This document shows positions 1 through 12,069 of a DNA stretch of 64,000 nt, one piece after another (positions within the stretch are counted from its first letter, which is position 1; each line of letters opens with the position of its first letter). The notes beneath the pieces are model-generated. The model had not been told where the DNA came from. It searched no databases and was given only the letters and a program-made list of their open reading frames with translations. Where the stretch lies: positions 5,484,264-5,548,263 of the forward strand of contig JAQFVV010012434.1 of assembly GCA_028023455.1 (NCBI GenBank), read 5' to 3'. Source of the stretch: Epiperipatus broadwayi (taxonomy: Eukaryota > Onychophora > Udeonychophora > Euonychophora > Peripatidae). Made by a program: the position numbers and the translations under genes.

Positions 1-1529
1 GAGAAATTATAAAAAGATTTATAGATTGACAGAGAGAAATTGCAACTTGGATTTGTAATTAGCTTTGAGAAAAATGAAGTTATGATTTGTAATAATACCA
101 AACACTCAAATAGTTTTTATTATTTGCCTTATTCCCCTTTACCAATAATTTTTTTTAAACTAATAAATTTGCTTTCCAGCATATCTTTTAATACAAGTAT
201 CTTATTAATCATTTTGCTGTAGAAATGAGCATATATTCCCCAAGGCACAAATTTTAAAAAGGCAACCATATATCTATAATTGGGAAAGATATAGAAAGTT
301 TGTGATTAAAGCTGAGGTCGTGTTTTCTGATGATGATGATGATATTAAAACTCATGTTTGGCATTACCAAAAGCTTATGATATAGGTTTAATTTTGAATA
401 AATTGTTTTATGAGAATGGCTAATTTACAATGAAAATGATCATAGTTTTTTTACAGTTTAGATATTTAAATCTCCTTTGAGCAGAAAACCACAACTTATG
501 TATATAAATATATAAATAATCCTTTGATCTTGTACCTTTATTATTATTATTTTATCATAAACTTGTATAAAAAAAATGTTCAGCATATATAAACTTTCAA
601 TAAAGTATTATTTGTGAAATACAAGTCACATCACCACAGTTCTCATGCTTAAATAAACCAATAGAATATCACTAATCTGTTTTCAAAGTAATCATACAAT
701 TAAGCAGTATCTGGAATCATAAATACCTCATTATAGTGTTTGCTTGACCACAGATAGCTGATATTACATGAGGGTTGAGATAATATGATCTACATATGCT
801 ATCCAATTAGCTTTTGGCAGTTATCTATATATAAATTGGTAATAAAAAAATTTTAAATAAATAAATTACTTATATCACTAAAATAATGCTACTTATTGTC
901 TGTATATGATCTCAAAATATATATAAGTATAATTTAAAGCTAATCTATTTATTAAATATTACATTTATAACATTTTTAATTTTTAAAAAAATTACTTGCA
1001 GATTTAACTCTTTTTTGTAATGGATGTCCAATGATGACTTTCGTTCTGGAGCTTCTAAATACCTTTTCTATTATAAAACCAAGGCTTTTTTTTTTACTAA
1101 CAAGAGTCTCCATCTATTAAGCAAAGATATAACTTAAGTTTTAAAAATTTTGTATGAATATATTTGCAAAATGCAAAAATATTTATTCTATTAACCCAAG
1201 ATGATCTCATACTGGGTACTACAACAGTACTTTTTTATATCACAAGAGAAAGGTTAAAAAATAATCAGTTATATGTAGCCTTAAAATAAGGCTATAGTAT
1301 AAAATATAAAGGAAAGAATTATGACCTGATCCCATTTTAATAATAAAATTAGGACAAAATGAGCAGAAAAATCAAAAGTGATGGTAACTAAATTAGAAAA
1401 GAACATAATTTTTTTTTTATATATTCAAATTTAATAAATAGTTTAACCATGTGTATGGCATTGTGTTTTAAAATACTGAAGTGAACTTTTAATTGTTTAT
1501 ATATAATTGCTTTTTTCACAAATTAAATA
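1..1529. other. AT-rich DNA without recognised genes
   Basis: No frame longer than about 60 codons and no repeat family seen elsewhere in the window. A short GAT-type microsatellite lies near 328-345. The 60-codon frame at 40-222 is rich in Ile, Leu, Phe and Asn, as expected of chance translation. Confidence 0.6.
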
Positions 1530-1945
1530 TTTAATTAGCCTATTTATTTTTCCTATATAAGTAAATAGAGGGATTTGAACTTAGGATTTTTTAGTCTATA
1601 TTTATCCTCCATTGCATCTCAAACAACTGACACACATGACCATATGCATGCCAAAAATGTAGATGTTCCTCAATATATGTATTTTGTGTAGAACCAGCAC
1701 TCATCAGTTGGACCAGTCATAATCTACCACACTTATATACAATCAGTACTTGGCTTATATTAGGATAGCAATTACTTAAACTTTAATGGACAAGCTTCAA
1801 TCTTCTCACCCTTCCAAATATTCTTCTATTCATTTCATTGAAAAACCAATGATCAAATGCTCAGAATCCTTGATGGATTTGATATTTAATTCATATTTAT
1901 GTTGACGTTATGTCAATCTAACCCTTCATATTATTGGACCATTAT
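1530..1945 (-). repeat. Hammerhead-SINE family C, copy 1 (nearly full)
   Basis: On the minus strand the order is an approximately 220-bp body (1945-1717), a hammerhead-like segment (1716-1668), then a tRNA-like segment ending in a box B (AGTTCAAATCC) near 1567-1577. The copy aligns by eye with the minus-strand copy at 60470-60835 over about 370 bp, including the body. A second partial copy lies immediately beyond it in the same orientation (2013-2157). Box-B-to-box-B spacing is about 492 bp, so the locus is a tandem array of more than one unit. The family is not one I can name. The body shows no coding potential. Confidence 0.75.
1668..1716 (-). ncRNA. Decayed type I hammerhead ribozyme in family C copy 1
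   Basis: The minus strand keeps CUGAUGA (1707-1701) and the stem II 5' side GUGCU. The conserved GAAA has become AAAA (G12 lost, 1685-1682), the stem II 3' side is altered, and the stem III palindrome UACGUA has become UACAUA, a CpG-decay type change. The cleavage point would fall between 1674 and 1673. Loss of G12 should inactivate it. Confidence 0.65.
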
Positions 1946-2165
1946 TTATCCCATATATTAATAGAAGGATGAACTGAACTTATAGATATAACCTATTTTC
2001 AAATCAATATGTAATTAGCCTATTCATTCAGTGCACTGGATGCTCCTTATATAGTAAGTAGAGGGATTTGAACTTAGAATTTTTTAATTTACATTTGTCC
2101 CTCAATTCATCTTAAACAACCAATACACATGACCACATACATATGAAAAAGATAGATTTGTATAA
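1946..2165 (-). repeat. Family C, partial second tandem unit
   Basis: On the minus strand this holds the tRNA-like head (box B near 2059-2069) followed by a linker that runs into the body of copy 1. Homology starts near 2157, roughly 10-15 nt after the place where the ribozyme cleavage site would lie. The + strand word AATTAGCCTATT next to box B occurs in both units (about 1535 and 2013), which supports a true tandem arrangement. Confidence 0.65.
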
Positions 2166-3949
2166 CATTTATATAAAGCCTAGCATGAAAAATAATAAAT
2201 CTTTCTTCTGGCATTATTAATATAGGACTATATTCATTATATTATTATTGTTTCTGCTGTTATTTTATAATGATGATGATGATGTAAAATAATTTAATGT
2301 TCTTGAGTAATCATTATTAATCATTGCAGATACAAATAAAATTAATTTATATGAACATAATTTTAACTTCTTGATATATTGAAGTGCTATTGTTAAATCA
2401 AATTGTATCATATAGGTGAAAAGTTAAAATAGTCTTTAAACAATACAGATCAAAGCTACTCTAGTAGTACTTCAAAAAGAAACATTGAAAGAGAAAGCAT
2501 TATGCACTAGATTTGCCTGCTGCTAAGGGAAAGGATTTAAGTTTTTTTTTTCTTGTTTAATCTTCTTTATAAAATATAATTTGAATAATAATAAAATGTA
2601 ACACACTAAAACCATATAATTATAAATATCACTTAAATGCATTTCTGAATTAGATTTATATATTGGGTATAGAGTTAGAATTAGCTCTAAAACATATATT
2701 TCCTTTTTGATGCAACATTTGACCAAGCACTTCTTTCTAGTTTAATTATTAAAACTGCTAACATGCATCATCATATCATTAGTTACTAGTCACCCATAAG
2801 CTAGAATTACTATTCAAACTTCAAAAGAGAAAAAAAGGTAAACAAGAATGTTGCTATGATACATAATCAATACATGCATCCGAAATATATAGACACATAT
2901 CACACTATGATGAAAGTTTGTTTATTTGACATCTTGTTTAATTCTAGTTTTCCATTATTTTCTAATCCTTAACCATATGTATATGAATCGTAATATGAAC
3001 TTTTATATTATTTTATTATCTTGAATTGATCTTTTTAAATTCTATTTAAATGTTCTTATGTATGTACTTGGGTAATATGTATATATATATATATTTAAAG
3101 ATATACAAATAAATCAAAGGTTTATTAATGTGAATGTATAAAATATCATCCCTGAATCTAGACTTAATCTTTCACAACCTATCCAGCAATTAATCATTAA
3201 TTTAATTATTTTAATTTTTAGCAAATAAAAATATAATTATTATAATAATATTTAATTTTTGACAAATAATGTATTTAAACAATTATAAAGAAAAACATGA
3301 TGATTTATACTGTATGTAAAAAAAGACACACAATTTATAATTCTATGTGCATTGGCATATAAAAAAAAAAACTTGTTATATTACATAGATAAGAATATAA
3401 ATAGTTATTTTATTTTAGGGCTATAATTTATAATATGAATTATTGTTTTCAAGTATTATATTTTAGTTGATGAGCTAATAGAGGGCACTGCTGGGATTTT
3501 GAATGAGCAGGAAGTTAAAACATTGCCAACAAATGTAAAAATGGAAATTGATTGTTCACAGTTGCAGTAACATCTCAGTTCTTTTAAATTGACTCTTGTT
3601 ATATAAATTGTCTATTTTGGTATTAAATAGAAATGATGGGTGATGGTTTAATATTTATTGCCTGCTTAATTTGTAGCACAGATAATGGTACTGGAAAATT
3701 TAGCAATTACTTGGTGGTGATATTGATTTACTTGCATATTATGGGCACATCATTTACAATAATCCTGATAATGAATAGTAAGAAGATTTCATCTATTAAT
3801 ACTTTTGACAACATCTGGTAACCATCTGAAATAAAGAAAAATAATATAATATAAAAATGATGCTAGTGTTCTTAAATCTTACTAGCCCTACTACAAATTC
3901 AATTGTAAAAGAATTTTATTATTCAATAATAAACATTGTTTTTATTTTT
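2166..3949. other. AT-rich DNA, nothing recognised
   Basis: Contains a GAT run near 2269-2285, an (AT)n run near 3078-3094 and scattered homopolymers. The frames at 2523-2726 (minus) and 3633-3821 (plus) have no recognisable motif. Confidence 0.6.
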
Positions 3950-4235
3950 ATATATGTCAATAGAGGAATTTGAACTCAGGATTTTTCAGTTTATTCATCT
4001 TCCACTCTATCTCAAGCAATTGATATGCATGGCCACACACATGCAAAAAAGATATATGATCCCCAATATTCCTATTTAATGCAAAACCAGCACTTATCAA
4101 TTGGGCATATACAATCAGTGCTCAGTTTATATTAAGAAAGCAATTCTTCAAGCTTTAATAGACAGGCTTCAATCCTCTGATTCTTCTAACTATTCAAGCA
4201 TTCATTTTACTGGAAAATCAGCTATTATATACTGC
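3950..4235 (-). repeat. Hammerhead-SINE family C, copy 3 (degraded)
   Basis: Box B complement near 3967-3976, then the tRNA-like region, a ribozyme position (about 4058-4110) and part of the body up to about 4215. The ribozyme is badly decayed: CUGAUGA reads UUGAUAA and GAAA reads UAAA. The flanking stem I bases (CCCAA with UUGGG) are still complementary. The 98-codon frame at 4101-4397 overlaps this repeat and is not a gene. Confidence 0.65.
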
Positions 4236-6222
4236 CTTAGAATTACTTATTCTTTATTCTTGTATAATTTCCTTTTTATTACTGAAATTTATATAACTAA
4301 ATTATTGTACTTATTTTTTTTTAAATGCTATTTTACTGCAATAATAACAATATCATATTTATTCTGTGGGATTAGCCTTAGAATTAGAAATATATAAAAC
4401 ATGCAGACATGAAGCAATACCAAGCATCAATCTAAATGTATTCAGAAATATTAAACTAACTTTCCATTATTTTTTCTTAAAACAATGGGCATGTTCATTT
4501 TGTGTATATATTTGAATGTGTTTGGGTTAATCTATATTTGTATGATCAAGCACGTAAATTAAACATATTCTAAGTGACTTTTAAAATATGTATATATTTA
4601 CTTAATTACATTAAAAATAATATTACTAATTTACATACATTTTTGAATATCACACATATATCTTTAATTCATATATGTTGCAAATTGATATATTTATGAT
4701 TATATATATATTATAATGGTCACTTCGATCTTTTGGTCACTGAAGGTGCCACTAGGTCACTAACTACCTAGAAAATTTAATTTACAGTGATCCAAAAGTT
4801 AACAATGATGATAAATGCGACCCAGGGAGAGAAAGTTGTCTTTAACATTGTTCAGACAATTGATAAAAGGACACAGGGACAAATGTTAGTCAAAAATAAT
4901 TTTAAAATTTATTAAATCTAAAATATTTGTCAAACAGAATATGAAAGTTTGACCTAATTCCTCCACCTGGTTTATCAGAGAGTGTACAGAGTATTGGCAA
5001 ATTAAACACTTCGGCAGGTAAGAACACTCACCTAAGAATTAAAAGGGAACTATGATTTCTTCCTGCTAGTGATATATCTAAACAAATTCCGCTTTTCTTT
5101 ATTTAGAGATTTCAAATGAGAACAATCTTGCATAGGAGTCAATGGACAATGATGGTGAGATTTCCTTAACCCGGCAAAGAAACATCAAGATATAAGAATG
5201 TCAAATGCCAGACACATTTAAGACTTTCAAGATCGATTCTGACAAGAGTAAAAGAAACGATTATGATATTACATAATCTGAAACATAGGAAAAACAAAAT
5301 CTCTACTGACTAAGAAAGACAGAACAATACACTAGATAAATCACTAGCCAAAAGATTTACAGTCTGCAGAAAATGCAAACCTAGATTGATTAAATTAATT
5401 ACAAAGAAAGAATAAAGAACATGTGAGTTAAAAAGAAAATTACTAATATCTGCCCAAGCATTCATCAATAATAAGTAGAAAATATACTCACAATACACTC
5501 TTGGACAAATAAATCTAAAATATGAAATCTTAAAAACTAAGACTACAATACATATAATAAATAAAATACATAATAAAAATAATTAGATATTTAAATGAGT
5601 ATGCATAATGTATTATAGAGATAGGTTTCTTTTGAGATTAAGCTGAGACTTTAACATAGAGATTTAAACAAGTATTTAAGCCCTTGTTATAATATGAAAA
5701 TGTTCTTTTACCTCAAGGTATAATGTTCTGTCTGGTGATTTTTTCCAGTGAAATAATGCACAGTTTATTTCTACCTACAGTTCATCATGAAGATTTTTGA
5801 TTTCCATTTATTTATCTGTTCAGAGTCTGAAAGCAATCATTGGGATCAGTTCTGGACTAGGCTTTTAGGTCATGTTCTTGAAGGCAGAATTATGGACCTC
5901 CAGGGCTCATCTTTGAGTTGATTCAGCACTGCATATTATTATTAAGGTTCTTTATGGTAAGTATTTTTTACATCCTGGATGGACAGTCACTATTTCCAAT
6001 GCTTTGGTATATTTATTTCTTCTATTAGCAAATAGCTAAGCAATTCTTTCTAAACACAGCAAGCAGCAAATGCTATCATTGGTCAGCAAAATTTCCACTT
6101 TACAATCCACATTGAGCAAATAGCAAATATAAAAGTTATAACAGCAAGCTGGATAATAATCCAAATAAAAATAAGAAGCAGAATAATTCAGTCAAAAATG
6201 CAAAGCTTTTATACAAAATTGT
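4236..6222. other. Unassigned, somewhat less AT-rich DNA
   Basis: No open frame longer than 62 codons. A loose inverted repeat lies at 4730-4743 and 4786-4799 (CTTTTGGTCACTG against CAGTGATCCAAAAG). GGTCACT occurs three times within about 45 bp (4718-4765). The block 4720-6330 has more mixed sequence than its flanks and could be an old transposon, but I see no termini or protein remnants. Confidence 0.45.
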
Positions 6223-6325
6223 TATCTCCCACCTAATCTTGATTAAAAGGTATTGACCAGGGTAAATCTCTATCTCCCACTTAATCTTAATTAAAAAAAC
6301 AAAATCCAACCAGGGCTCTTATCTA
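6223..6325 (+). repeat. Short tandem repeat, period about 48 bp
   Basis: TATCTCCCACYTAATCTT begins at 6223 and again at 6271. A third weaker start (TATCTATTTTC) is at 6320. Each unit contains ACCAGGG followed by a CT-rich end. Confidence 0.7.
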
Positions 6326-6618
6326 TTTTCAAATATTAATTAAATTTAAATAAATGAGAAAATAAGTCTCAGTTTTTAAAATAGATTACAATCAGCAAAA
6401 TAAAATAAAAAACTGATTACAATTAAAACTTTTTTTTTTATATTAGAATGTTTTGACATTTCTGTCTATAATTGAGTACATGTATTGTGGCATGTATTCT
6501 TAATAAATAAATAAAAATAATGTACAAAAATGTAATTTCTTTTAAAATCTTTAAAATTATACATTCTAATTTTGAATTTTCTGATGGTGCTTTTGAAGTG
6601 GATAAAGCATTCAGTTCA

Positions 6619-6658
<40 letters not shown>

Positions 6659-6660
6659 TG
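6619..6660. repeat. (AT)n(GT)n microsatellite
   Basis: About eleven AT units followed by about nine GT units. The opposed frames at 6438-6692 and 6572-6769 owe their YIYI/CVCV runs to it. Confidence 0.95.
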
Positions 6661-7199
6661 TAAAGGTTGGAAAAATCTACTCTTTTCATCAAAGAGTCAG
6701 TATTGTTTTAAAAAAATCTTTGATTTGGCTTTGATATGGGAGTTTATATATATATGTTGTTGTTATTAGTTGTTGTTATTATTATTTATTTCAATTTTTT
6801 TTGGTATATGCATTTATTTATGATTTGGGGATTTAAATGGCAGTGGTGATATAAAATATATATATTGTAATGTTTATTTATATATGTTGCAAATATATTG
6901 GCATTTTGTAAAAGCTAAAAAAATAAAAGTAAATTTAGATTTTTTTTACACTAATTTTTAAAAAAAAAAAAAAAACGTACAATGAAAGTTAAATTATTCT
7001 TTCGTATTTTTTTTAATTAATTAGAAATAAAAGTTAGAATTGGAGAGAACAAAAGTCACAAATTACCAATCTAGATAAGAGAAAGTAAAAATATTTCATC
7101 TAATTAAAGATGGCAGAATTATGCTGAAAAAAATAAAGACTTTGTAACATAAATTTTGTAAAGAATATATAAGATTATCAATGTATATTTTGACAAACA

Positions 7200-7270
7200 A
7201 AAGATATGCGCAGAAGTCTGAAAACTGGACATCTAGTATAAAAAGGAGGGCTTCGGTTGGAGAAACGTCT
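7200..7270 (+). promoter_or_regulatory. TATA-box candidate core promoter
   Basis: TATAAAAA at 7237-7244 is followed by a GC-richer stretch (GGAGGGCTTCGG). A start site would be expected near 7262-7275. In this genome TATA-like words are common, so the call rests on the CpG cluster and the downstream donor. An LTR promoter is an alternative, but I found no second LTR copy. Confidence 0.35.
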
Positions 7271-7525
7271 TGGTTTGCCTGATATTCTTTTGGTTTGTTT
7301 TGGATTAAAGAATCCAGACCACTCTACAATGAAAAAGTTCTTCATATGAGAGTAGACCGGAGCTTTAGCTGACATCGTTACCGATGGACACCAGAGAAGC
7401 TTACGCGACTAGCCTATGGAACCAGCACCAAGATCAACTAATAATCAAAGGCCGTGAGCTCACTTTAACCCCGAAAAACTATGCATAGTTATCTACAACC
7501 AGTGTGAATTCACTAAAACTTACCG
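7262..7525 (+). other. Candidate first exon with splice donor
   Basis: The stretch runs from the predicted start region to a donor-like ACCG|GTAAG (GT at 7526-7527). It contains an ATG frame at 7384-7488 encoding 34 residues starting MDTREAYATSLW and rich in polar residues, preceded by a very short upstream frame at 7330. No matching acceptor exon was recognised downstream. It could be a 5' UTR exon, a non-coding RNA exon or part of a solo LTR. Confidence 0.25.
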
Positions 7526-8261
7526 GTAAGACTACTTATTCCTGATTGTGACAAAATTAAACGTTTGCAAACAAGTCTTAAAATAATCCCGATATAGACA
7601 TTAATTTTCTTATTAAAGAGACTTTCGTTTGAATAATTTTATACAAAATCTTGGAAGTGAATTGTAATAAGTGAACATTATTAAATTACTTTATCCAACT
7701 GTTTTTTATAAATTGATTCATGTTCTCTCCAGTTTAGTTAATTCGTAATTTAACTTACAAATATTTTTAGTTTGTTGGAATAAAAGAGATTTTACTTTTA
7801 TCAACCTTTTTCATTGTGCAATAGTTATTAATTATTATTAAATTTATTAATATTATTTTAATGATGTTTAAATATATAATTTACCTTTGCCAATGTGTTC
7901 AATAAGCCCAGGAATAATAATTTTAAAAAATAATTCTCGTTACGGTATGATGCAATACCGATTAGTTTAAAAGTATTTTCTTTTTTTTATTTGCGAGACG
8001 TGCTGGTGACAGATTTCAGCGGTCTCTTTAGAATAAAAAGACCTGGTGCCAATATTAAATAAATTAAAAGCTGATTTCGTCAATAGCATAATTCTCAACA
8101 ATTAATAGGCCGAGTTTGATCAGGAAATATAGTTATGTTTTTAGAAATAGAAATACAACTTTCTTCTTTTCGACATAACTTGATCAACTCGTGTGCAGTT
8201 TATATTAGCGTGTAGAGGCCTAACAAAATGAAAAACATTATAATATATATATATATGTGTG

Positions 8262-8333
8262 TGTCTGTATATAGATTTTACCAAGATATTGGTTATATAT
8301 ATGTCTGTATATAGATTTTACCAAGATATTGGT
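8262..8333 (+). repeat. Tandem duplication, period 40 bp
   Basis: The 32-nt word beginning TGTCTGTATATAGATTTTAC starts at 8262 and again, unchanged, at 8302. The copies are separated by a short TA run. Perfect identity implies a recent event. Confidence 0.9.
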
Positions 8334-8689
8334 TTGTGTTTAAAGTACTTGTCTTTTTGTAATAGCAGTGAGTATAATATTGGCATATAAAATTACTAAA
8401 TGTGTTTAGATAGTATTTTTATTTTTAAAAATTGTTTGCGATGTAATTGTATTATTTGTTGTTTATTTATTTATCTATTTTGTTTTTGTAAACTGTAAAG
8501 CTAATTCTTATATGTAATTTTTTTTTAAATTTTAATATTTAAAACTCAACAATTGTAATAAAAATATTGATATCAGCAGCGCATGAAAGACAGCTAAACA
8601 ATAGACATAAGGAAAAATATTATAGTAACAGGGATTGACTTTTCTGTTGTCTTGTATACAATTTTCTTTGCATAATGATAATATTTATT

Positions 8690-8830
8690 GGACTTGATAT
8701 ATCATTAAAAATGGCAAGCTAAATGATAAATTTATGATCCAGGGTTCAAACCTCCATCTTTCCCTATTTCACAATCAAGATCTAATCAAAAATAAGCAAA
8801 TTACTGATGAGCAGACATTTGGAATAGAAA
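8690..8830 (+). repeat. Possible tRNA-derived SINE fragment
   Basis: A good box B (GGGTTCAAACC, near 8743-8753) is preceded at about 40 nt by a weak box-A-like word (ATGGCAAGCTAAATG). No second copy of this fragment was found, so it is only a single-copy resemblance. Confidence 0.3.
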
Positions 8831-9167
8831 AAAATGGAATTCATATACAGCAAGCCAAGATAAGCATTAGCTACATATTCACAATCAGTTCATTTTAACT
8901 GATACATCATATCCTAACTCTGATAATAAAAAAAAATGCTACTAGTCAATTGTGTATAAAACAAAAAGACTCATGAATTCACAAGTTTGTTTTTTAAACT
9001 ATTTTAAATGTTAACTTAACCCACATGGAACAGACAAAAATGAATTAAATAGTTATTGAACTTTAAAATGAATAGATGATAAGAAGATTAAATGGTAACT
9101 AAATGTGTTTTTTTTTTCTTTTTGTACAATTGATTTTAAAGTTATCTATTTATACATATATGTAAAC

Positions 9168-9663
9168 CAGGGGTGGGCAATTGTTTTGGCTCAGGGGTCA
9201 CAGAGGTTGGTGGAGGGCTGCATCAGGGGCCATTTTGTGGAAGCGAAGGTTAGCGGAGGGCCGCACCTTTTTTTCATGACCTAATCAACACACTTTTTTT
9301 ATTTCCTGTATTATCAAAGAAATATTTCTTTGTTCATTTTTCATTAAACACATGACATTCATCACCGATTTTACATTTTTTCAGAGGATTCATGGTTTCA
9401 CTAAAGTTGGAAATGTATATATTTGCTAATGCAAAGACAAAATTGAAATTAATCAGATCAACTGGAAAAGCACTGCACATCGTATCTACACTGCACATGT
9501 GTATTGACATGGCCATCCTAGTGGGAAATAAGAGATGAATCTTCAGTCGCACATGGAAATGAAATCTCAGTTCAAGGCTAATTTTTCTGATTGTCTTGGC
9601 GGGCCACATAAAAACTCTTAGCAGGCCACATGTGGCCCTCGGGCTGCTATTTTCCCACCCCTG
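9168..9663. mobile_element. hAT-type MITE with perfect 8-bp target duplication
   Basis: The ends are CAGGGGTGGG and CCCACCCCTG, a perfect 10-bp terminal inverted repeat of the form typical of Charlie-like hAT elements. The element is flanked by ATGTAAAC at 9160-9167 and 9664-9671, the 8-bp duplication expected of hAT insertion. Length is 496 bp. GGCC/GGGCC-rich subterminal blocks occur at both ends. A 91-codon minus-strand frame (9334-9609) fills the middle, but I do not recognise it and it lacks transposase motifs. The element is non-autonomous. Intact ends and duplication suggest a fairly recent insertion relative to the decayed elements nearby. Confidence 0.9.
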
Positions 9664-10289
9664 ATGTAAACTAATTTTAAGTTTTAATCATTATAATTAA
9701 CAACATATTAAGTGTTTTTTTTTTTTTTGAGTATTAAAATTTTCTATTTTATTTTGATTCAAATGCAATATATATTCGTACATAATATAAATAAATTTTT
9801 TTAAATCTTAATTTATCAATATTAATAGTAAAGATGCTAGAAGTCACGTATTATTAAAAAATTTCTGTTGTCCTTTAATTCTTACACCTTATATATGTAT
9901 GAAATATAAATAAACTGATTTTAAATTTCAATTTATTAACAAATGATTATATATTCGATATTATTTGTCATTAAAATACTTATTGTTATTTTAATTTAAA
10001 TGCATTGTACATGGATGCTATACATATCTGTTGTATACAATGTAGGCTGAAAATTAAATTGATTGATGCTTGTTTTCGTAGGAATCATTTATTAATATGC
10101 ACATAATGTATTATATTTGTGTTTACAATTTAATAATTATTTAATATTTCTCTTCAGAATTTAATTCACAATTTCATTATTGAGATATGTTTAAAAAGGT
10201 AGGTCATGCTGTGGATATTTCTGTTTGTGTTATATACACATATTTCTTCACATATGAGATAGGAGTCATTTCTATACACCTGGGTCTCT

Positions 10290-11140
10290 TTTTACGCAGA
10301 CTTATTTAACACGATTTTGAAGTTGTGCGATTCGTGTTTCACCGGAAGTCGATTTTCAATAATGCGCTATTACTTTAAATAATAAATTTCGCACACTTAC
10401 GTTATATTGAAAGTAATAGCACATTATTGGAATTCGACTTTCATCTTAGTAATTTCAATATTTTCAGTGCTTTATAATAGTAAGATTTTATGCAATAATG
10501 AAATTAAAATCATGATTTCCACATTTTATGTATACACATATTAAATTTTACAAGATTATAATGTAAATTTGTTCAAACATTGTGCGTGTTAATTTTGCAT
10601 TTTAAATCACATTCTGTTTTTGCTTTTTAAAAAAGAACGTAATCAATTATTATTTTTTTATTAATGACACTAATCATTAACGTGCTCTTAAATTCCAACG
10701 AGAGCTAAATGGTTGTATGACTGGATATCACGAGCTTCATAAACAATTAATAAAATCATCGTCTCAAAGATTAATTACTAATTACGTTGTCACCAGAAAA
10801 TCATAATAATTAAAACGTGTATAAAAAATGTAAATTACTGTACTGTAAATTATGCATAAAAATATATTATTTTGAATAAAATTAAATATTATAGTTAAAA
10901 AAAGTTTGTCTTGTATCAATTTTTTTCAAATTTGAAATTTTTTATTAGTTATATTTTATTTCCTTATTTTTTTTTTTTTGCGCGAATTTTAAAGTAATTT
11001 TACATTGGTGCTTTGCTTTTACACGAATTGTGAAAAATCACAGACTGCATCCCCCCTTTTTCAATGTAAGTTACGTCTATTTTTGCACGATTTCATTTGT
11101 GCGTATTTTCTGAGGAACCTATCTATCGTGTATTTTTTAT
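10290..11140. other. Second CpG-dense cluster
   Basis: About 25 CpG in 850 bp, against about 4 in the preceding 600 bp. It contains the hairpin at 10345-10442. No coding frame is recognised; the frame at 11005-11208 has no family motif. Confidence 0.5.
10345..10442. repeat. Hairpin with 32-bp arms
   Basis: The left arm starts GAAGTCGATTTTCAATAATG and the right arm ends with the near-perfect complement (ATTCGACTTTC). The loop is about 32 nt. CpG sites in the arms (TGCGCT against AGCACA) are partly decayed. This fits a small MITE or a hairpin precursor. No flanking duplication was identified. Confidence 0.75.
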
Positions 11141-11208
11141 TTATAAAACTTTCATATACTAAGGGTTATATAGTCCATGATAAATGTTTATTAAAGTCTC
11201 AGAATTAA

Positions 11209-12069
11209 TGAAGATATTGAATTTAGGGGCCATAATAGAAGTCCTATTATAAATAATAAATCCAAAGAGTTTGTACTTGTAGTCCAAAAAAGGAGTATAG
11301 TTTTAATCAAAAATGAAGCAAATAAATTCCAACACAGTAGGAAAAGAATATTTATAAATTTTTTTAAGTAAGTGATCTAACCTTGAGGAATGAATCGGTG
11401 ATTCTAAGTTATTACTTCAAGAAGCTATTATGATTTTCATTATTTTTTTCTTATTGCATCTTTCTGTCTGTTAAATAATAGATGGTTTTTATGTAGATGC
11501 AAAAGTCAATCCATGCCCATTGCTAGCAAATATTGTTAATTTAAATAGTATACAATTAAAATGAAACTTAAAGATAAGAATATTATAGATGTTTAATACA
11601 ACTATTGCCATATGAAAAGAAAATCAAACCATAATTAGAATAAAATACATATCATTTGTTTTATATGAAATGACTTTGTGATTTATTTGAAATTTATTTA
11701 TTTCTTTATTTTTCTTTTCGGTATAAAGGTCATTAGGTAGTGCTTGAGGCTTATAATTATTTAAATGATAATTTTGTGTTTGGCTAATATTCAATTTCAT
11801 ATTTATTTATCTAAGCCATCACTAATCATTATATTGTTTTACCTATAATCTCCATCTGCAAATATAGGTTGGATCCAATAAAATTTCCTTTGTTTCCAAT
11901 TTATATTTTGGTGAATAATTAAATCACTGATTGAGTTAACCTTGAGAGTAAATCATTTAGTAACTCTTATTATTGGTCTTTGGTATCCAGGCATATTTTA
12001 TATATAGCTAGTCGGATATGCAATACTGTAATTGTAATCAATGGAAGATAGCTTTCCATCACAATATAT
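11209..12069. other. AT-rich DNA, nothing recognised
   Basis: No repeat family shared with the rest of the window, no frame above background and no GC-rich island. Confidence 0.55.

Larger units (their letters stand above)
7200..8230. other. CpG-dense cluster in a CpG-poor background
   Basis: I count about 26 CpG dinucleotides here, against about 2 in the preceding 950 bp. The first 330 bp are also less AT-rich. This fits an unmethylated promoter region or a young insertion. The 3' part (8102-8224) holds an imperfect inverted repeat with GAGTTTGATCA opposite TGATCAACTC and outer GGCC blocks. Confidence 0.55.

Noticed and set aside
4101-4397. 98-codon plus-strand frame
   Set aside because: Its 5' third is antisense family C repeat and the rest is A/T-driven.
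4715-4765. Three GGTCACT words as a nuclear-receptor response element
   Set aside because: Spacing is irregular and there is no promoter nearby; most likely coincidence.
6438-6769. Two opposed frames with YIYI and CVCV repeats
   Set aside because: Translation of the (AT)n(GT)n microsatellite.
8800-8835. CTGATGAGCAG, hammerhead-like start on the plus strand
   Set aside because: No complementary stem II and no properly spaced GAAA follow.
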